From Halorussus salinisoli (GTDB lineage: Archaea; Halobacteriota; Halobacteria; Halobacteriales; Haladaptataceae), in contig SZNP01000007.1 in the NCBI GenBank assembly GCA_005239435.1, positions 1 through 64,000 of the forward strand: a stretch of 64,000 nt of DNA, written 5' to 3'. This document shows positions 60,483-64,000 of the stretch, one piece after another; positions within the stretch are counted from its first letter, which is position 1, and the number at the start of each line of letters is the position of its first letter. A program made the position numbers and the translations under genes. The notes under the pieces were generated by a model, which was not told the origin of the DNA, ran no database searches, and worked only from the letters and a program-made list of their open reading frames with translations.

Positions 60483-60489
60483 TTATATG
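60483..60489 (-). promoter_or_regulatory. TATA box of the Gln-rich repeat gene
   Basis: ACATATAAGG on the minus strand, 24-30 nt before the ATG at 60459, predicting a leaderless transcript. Confidence 0.5.
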
Positions 60490-60654
60490 TACTGGGCGGA
60501 TTCTGACAAAATGCGACCCGGCGTCGGGACGCTCCGATTTCGGCCGGAGCCTCGCCCCCGGCCGCCGAGTCGTGACCCTCGACGCGCACCTCCGAACGCC
60601 GCCGCGCTACCCGAGGTAAGCACTCTTAAGGCAGGTCGTCCACACCTCTCTCAC

Positions 60655-61728
60655 ATGGAACCACGGGACCTCTCCGCGCACACCGTATATCAGGCCGGAC
60701 GGGGCATCGAGGAGGTCGCCCGCGACCTCGGGTTGGACCCCGACGACCTCGTGAAACTCGCATCGAACGAGAACCCCTTCGGCCCGAGTCCGGCCGCGGT
60801 CGAGGCCATCCGAGAGTCGGCAGCGTCGGCTAGCTCCTACCCTAAGGCCTCTCACGCCGACCTCACCGAGAAGTTGGCCGACCGCTGGAGCGTCGCGCCC
60901 GAACAGGTCTGGTTAGGAAACGGCGGCGACGGGGTTCTCGACTACCTCGCCCGCGCCACGCTCGAACCCGGCGACACCGTCCTCGTCCCAGAACCGGGGT
61001 TCGCCTACTACGGGATGAGCGCCAGATTCCACCACGGCGAGGTCGAGGAGTACCACCTCTCGAAGGCCGACGACTTCGCGCTGACTGCCGAAACCGTCCT
61101 GGCCGACTACGACGACGAGCGAATCGTCTACCTCACGAGTCCGCACAATCCGACCGGGAAGCGGTTCGACCTCGACGCGGTAGAGGCAATCGCCGACCGG
61201 ACCGGCGACGACACCCTCGTCGTCGTGGACGAGGCCTACGCCGAGTTCGCCGACGGGCCGAGCGCGGTCGAACTCGTCGAGTCGCGTGACGACGTGGCGG
61301 TCCTCCGGACTTTCTCGAAGGTGTACGGACTCGCGGGCGTTCGCCTCGGTTACGGTATCGTCCCCGAGGAGTGGGCCGACGCCTACGCTCGGGTGAACAC
61401 GCCCTTCGCCGCGAGCGAAATCGCCTGTCGGGCCGGACTCGCCGCGCTGGACGACGACGACCACGCCGAAAAGACGGTCGAGACCGCCGCGTGGGCGCGC
61501 GAGTACGTGTACGAACACCTGAACGCGCCCACGTGGGAGAGCCACGGAAACTTCGTCCTCGCGGAGGTCGGAGACGCCAGCGAGGCGGCCGACGAACTCC
61601 AGCGCAGAGGCGTCATCGTCCGGGACTGCACGAGTTTCGGCCTCCCCAAGTGCGTCCGCATCACCTGCGGCACCGAGGCGGAGACCGAGCGAGCGGTCGC
61701 CGAACTCAACGAGGTGCTGTCGTCGTGA
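60655..61728 (+). CDS. hisC: Histidinol-phosphate aminotransferase
   Basis: 357 residues from the ATG at 60655 (a TATA-like CTCTTAAGG at about 60622-60630 supports it). It is a fold-type I PLP enzyme: KLASNENPFGPSP, GNGGDGVLDYL, VYLTSPHNPTG, VVVDEAYAEFA and the PLP lysine K222 in TFSKVYGLAGVRLGYG. It converts imidazole acetol phosphate to histidinol phosphate. It heads an operon with the adenylate-kinase-like and CDP-alcohol genes through 4-nt overlaps, a common haloarchaeal arrangement. Confidence 0.94.
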   Translation: MEPRDLSAHTVYQAGRGIEEVARDLGLDPDDLVKLASNENPFGPSPAAVEAIRESAASASSYPKASHADLTEKLADRWSVAPEQVWLGNGGDGVLDYLARATLEPGDTVLVPEPGFAYYGMSARFHHGEVEEYHLSKADDFALTAETVLADYDDERIVYLTSPHNPTGKRFDLDAVEAIADRTGDDTLVVVDEAYAEFADGPSAVELVESRDDVAVLRTFSKVYGLAGVRLGYGIVPEEWADAYARVNTPFAASEIACRAGLAALDDDDHAEKTVETAAWAREYVYEHLNAPTWESHGNFVLAEVGDASEAADELQRRGVIVRDCTSFGLPKCVRITCGTEAETERAVAELNEVLSS

Positions 61729-62231
61729 GAGTAATCGTCACCGGGACGCCGGGCACGGGCAAGACCTCGGCGGTGGAGGCGCTCGATACGGACCGGGAAA
61801 TCGTCCACCTCAACGACCTGATTCGGGACGAGGAGCTCTGGGAGGAGCGCGACGAGGAGCGCGACAGCCTCGTGGCCGACCTCGACGCGGTGGCCGAGCG
61901 ACTGGCGGGCCGCGACGACCTCCTCGTGGAGTCGCACCTCGCCCACCACCTCGACGCCGAACGGGTGGTCGTCCTGCGATGTCAGCCCGAAGAACTGGAG
62001 CGACGGCTCACCGAGCGCGGCGAGTCGGAGACCAAGGCCCGGGAAAACGCCGAGAGCGAGGCCCTCGACGTGATTCTCTCGGAGGCCGTGAATCGCCACG
62101 GCGTCGAGAACGTCTACGAAATCGAGACGACCGACCGCGCGCCCGACGAGGTCGCCGCCGAAATCGCGGCGGTGGTCGCGGGCGACCGAGAACCGAGCGC
62201 CGGAGAGGTGTCGTACATCGACTACCTATGA
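61725..62231 (+). CDS. Adenylate kinase family protein (AK6/Fap7 type)
   Basis: 168 residues from a GTG overlapping the hisC stop (GTGA). The P-loop GTPGTGKT (7-14) is followed by a short NMP-binding part (IVHLNDLIRDEEL), VESHLAHHL, and the Arg-rich lid segment LRCQPEELERRLTERGE. Such archaeal proteins are like Fap7/AK6 and act in small-ribosomal-subunit maturation as well as on AMP. It overlaps the next gene by 4 nt. Confidence 0.88.
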   Translation: MRVIVTGTPGTGKTSAVEALDTDREIVHLNDLIRDEELWEERDEERDSLVADLDAVAERLAGRDDLLVESHLAHHLDAERVVVLRCQPEELERRLTERGESETKARENAESEALDVILSEAVNRHGVENVYEIETTDRAPDEVAAEIAAVVAGDREPSAGEVSYIDYL

Positions 62232-62836
62232 CGCTCGACCAGTTCCGACACGTCGCCGACCGGATGCTCGACCCCTTCGTCTCGCTATCGACCAGACTCG
62301 GTTTGACGCCCGACGCGGTCAGCGTCGTCGCCTTCGCGCTGGCTGGCGGCGCTGGCGGAGCCTTCTACCTGGGCGGACAGGCGTCCGTCTGGTATCTCGC
62401 AGGGGCCGTCCTCGTCTTCCTGAACGGGTGGCTCGACCTGCTCGACGGCGCACTGGCGCGAGAACTCGGCACCGACTCGAAGGCTGGCGACCTGTTGGAC
62501 CACGTACTGGACCGCTACGCCGACGTCGTGATTATCACGGGAATGGCGGCCGGAGTCGGCCGGTACGCGCTCGGTCTCGCGGCCGTGACGGGCGTGCTGA
62601 TGACCTCCTACCTCGGGACGCAGGCCCAAGCGGTCGGACTCGACCGGGTGTACGGCGGACTGCTCGGCCGGGCCGACCGACTCGCCCTCGTCGGCGTTAC
62701 GGGCGTCGTCGCTGCCGTGGTGTCGGCGACGCCGGTGGGGTTGTCCGTCGTGGCGTGGTTGCTCGTCGTCTTCGCGGTCGTCGGCCACTTCACGGCGCTC
62801 CAGCGATTCTACTACGCGTGGCGAGCGTTGTCGTAG
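62228..62836 (+). CDS. CDP-alcohol phosphatidyltransferase family protein
   Basis: 202 residues with about six membrane helices. The signature D(x)2DG(x)2AR(x)8G(x)3D(x)3D is present as D70, D73G, AR, G87, D91 and D95 (WLDLLDGALARELG, KAGDLLDHVLDRYAD). It joins a polar head group alcohol to CDP-archaeol or a related lipid; inositol-, glycerol- and serine-type activity cannot be told apart. Archaetidylserine decarboxylase at 49.8 kb may act in the same lipid pathway. Confidence 0.92.
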   Translation: MTLDQFRHVADRMLDPFVSLSTRLGLTPDAVSVVAFALAGGAGGAFYLGGQASVWYLAGAVLVFLNGWLDLLDGALARELGTDSKAGDLLDHVLDRYADVVIITGMAAGVGRYALGLAAVTGVLMTSYLGTQAQAVGLDRVYGGLLGRADRLALVGVTGVVAAVVSATPVGLSVVAWLLVVFAVVGHFTALQRFYYAWRALS

Positions 62837-62939
62837 ACGCGACCGCTGGCCCGGTCCGGACCGGTGACGGTGCGCGTCAGACGTTTAGTCACCTTTTTCA
62901 ACCCCGGTAGCGTCGAAATCAACGAGGTAGAGAAGTGTC

Positions 62940-63194
62940 ATGACGGATGAAAGACCGGGTGAAACGGGTATCAACGTCGACTTGGACGACATACTGCCGG
63001 CGAACAGTCACATCAGCATGGACGAGTTTCTCGACGTGGCCGAGGAGGTGGACTCGCTGTTCGAGTTGAGCCGTGAAACCCGACTCTCGCGGGAAACCTG
63101 CCGGCGCGTTCTGAAGTACTTCGAGCGAAGCGAAGAAGTCAAACAGGGGTTCGGGTATCTCCGCGACCAGCAGAACGACGACCGCCTGCCGTAA
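62940..63194 (+). CDS. Small helical haloarchaeal protein, function unknown
   Basis: 84 residues, acidic, with a helix-turn-helix-like stretch (FELSRETRLSRETCRRVLKYF, in two parts) that might bind DNA. The end contains KQGFGYLRDQQND. I do not recognise the family. Confidence 0.7.
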   Translation: MTDERPGETGINVDLDDILPANSHISMDEFLDVAEEVDSLFELSRETRLSRETCRRVLKYFERSEEVKQGFGYLRDQQNDDRLP

Positions 63195-63279
63195 TAGCGG
63201 TCCCGCTCGACGCCCGGCGTCGGGGTCCGGCGGTCCTCACGGCGTGTAATTTAAGAGCGGCGACAGACTACCCACCAGT

Positions 63280-63801
63280 ATGGTTCAGTGTGAGATGTGC
63301 GGTGCCGAGACGAGTTCCCCGAAGACTGTCAAAGTCGAGGGGGCCGAGCTAGACGTCTGCGACAACTGCTCGGACTTCGGGACCGAAGTCAAGACCCAAG
63401 ACGACTCCAGTTCTACCTCTACTAAATACTCGACTTCGTCGTCGGGGAGTTCCTCCTCGTCCTCGACGAGTACGTCTTCGAGTTCGTCTCAGTCGCGGCG
63501 CTCGGACATGTTCGACGACATGGACGAGATCGCTCAAGACTACGACGACCGCATCCGAAACGCCCGCGAGAGTACCGGCATGAGTCAGGAGGACCTCGCC
63601 GACGAACTCAACGAGAAGGCCAGCCTCATCCGAAAGTTGGAACGCGGCGACATGCTTCCGAGCGACGAAGTGAAAGAAAAGCTCGAAAACGAACTCGGCG
63701 TCCAGCTCACGTCCGGTGGCTCCGCCGACGACGAAGAGTGGAACGGCGGCAGTTCGTCCGGCGAGTACACGCTCGGCGACGTGGTCAAGCGGAAGGACTG
63801 A
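63280..63801 (+). CDS. mbf1: Archaeal multiprotein bridging factor 1 (aMBF1)
   Basis: 173 residues. An N-terminal zinc ribbon has CEMC (C4, C7) and CDNC (C27, C30). A Ser/Thr-rich linker spans residues 43-75, and the Cro/C1-type helix-turn-helix is at about 90-145 (RIRNARESTGMSQEDLADEL, KLERGDMLPSDEVKEKLE). It couples regulators to TBP in eukaryotes and associates with the ribosome in archaea. A TATA box (TAATTTAAG) about 30 nt upstream supports a leaderless ATG at 63280. Confidence 0.93.
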   Translation: MVQCEMCGAETSSPKTVKVEGAELDVCDNCSDFGTEVKTQDDSSSTSTKYSTSSSGSSSSSSTSTSSSSSQSRRSDMFDDMDEIAQDYDDRIRNARESTGMSQEDLADELNEKASLIRKLERGDMLPSDEVKEKLENELGVQLTSGGSADDEEWNGGSSSGEYTLGDVVKRKD

Positions 63802-64000
63802 GACGACGCGACGACCGTTTCCGGCGACCGAGCGCGTCCGAGTCTGCGACTCGGACGCTTTCTCCCGTAATCTGCTCGCTCGCAGTACATCTGATGCGCT
63901 TCGTGGGGTGTCAGGTAGCGTGGGCTCCGGTCGCGGCTTTCGAAACCGCTACTGCGTCTCCGACTTCTGCGGTACGTAGTTCCGAAGTTCTGCTCCGTTC
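63802..64000. other. Right-edge region, no gene recognised
   Basis: It contains only Arg-rich shadow frames and no RNA gene; it is probably intergenic or the start of a gene outside the window. Confidence 0.4.

Noticed and set aside
1-64000. tRNA, rRNA, CRISPR arrays, insertion sequences
   Set aside because: No tRNA-like cloverleaf, regular spaced repeat array, transposase or terminal inverted repeats were seen by eye in any gap.

Overview
The window is chromosomal DNA of a halophilic archaeon (class Halobacteria). The evidence is the high G+C content, very acidic proteins, twin-arginine lipoprotein signals, TATA boxes about 25-30 nt before leaderless start codons, archaeal proteins (TrmB, aMBF1, PAC2, squalene synthase, pyruvoyl phospholipid decarboxylase, F420 enzymes) and many small families known only from haloarchaea. 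Genus cannot be fixed from the sequence. No rRNA, tRNA, CRISPR array, transposase or phage gene was seen.

Layout. 1-5.6 kb: two related sugar-type ABC substrate-binding proteins (the first cut by the window edge) around an aldo/keto reductase, then a zinc-ribbon membrane protein and a TrmB sugar regulator. 6.1-9.4 kb: PAC2 protein, PRC-barrel protein, M50 protease and TraB protein. 9.6-17.1 kb: a surface-glycan locus (secreted beta-helix lipoprotein, GT2 glycosyltransferase, flippase, GT-C-like membrane protein, DUF1616). 17.5-31.3 kb: mixed metabolism, including acyl-CoA thioesterase, two DUF4397 proteins, an orphan tungstate/molybdate-type binding protein, an aldolase-FBPase gluconeogenic operon, 3-hydroxyacyl-CoA dehydrogenase, squalene synthase, acyl-CoA dehydrogenase and small regulators.

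31.4-39.1 kb is the most unusual region. It holds two copies of a module in which a 44-48 residue hydrophobic peptide gene runs tail-to-tail into a large CHAT (caspase-like) protease gene, the stop codons being 2 and 0 nt apart. The second CHAT gene follows a gene for a protein with a degenerate P-loop. Three ordinary genes lie between the modules. The peptide is a natural candidate for substrate, effector or signal of the protease.

39.3-48.9 kb: a ferritin-like protein, then the branched-chain amino acid cluster leuA-ilvB-ilvN-ilvC-(small gene)-leuC-leuD-leuB, mostly joined by 4-8 nt overlaps. A possible leader peptide with a perfect hairpin lies before ilvB, and the 5' end of leuA has a frame problem. 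49-64 kb: small DNA-binding and zinc proteins, archaetidylserine decarboxylase, OsmC, a metal-dependent hydrolase, a gluconate-dehydrogenase-like pair behind a DtxR-type iron box, a DUF4349 lipoprotein, an F420 oxidoreductase, an isolated nuoCD fusion, a Gln/His/Ser/Gly repeat protein, the operon hisC-adenylate kinase-CDP-alcohol phosphatidyltransferase, and aMBF1.
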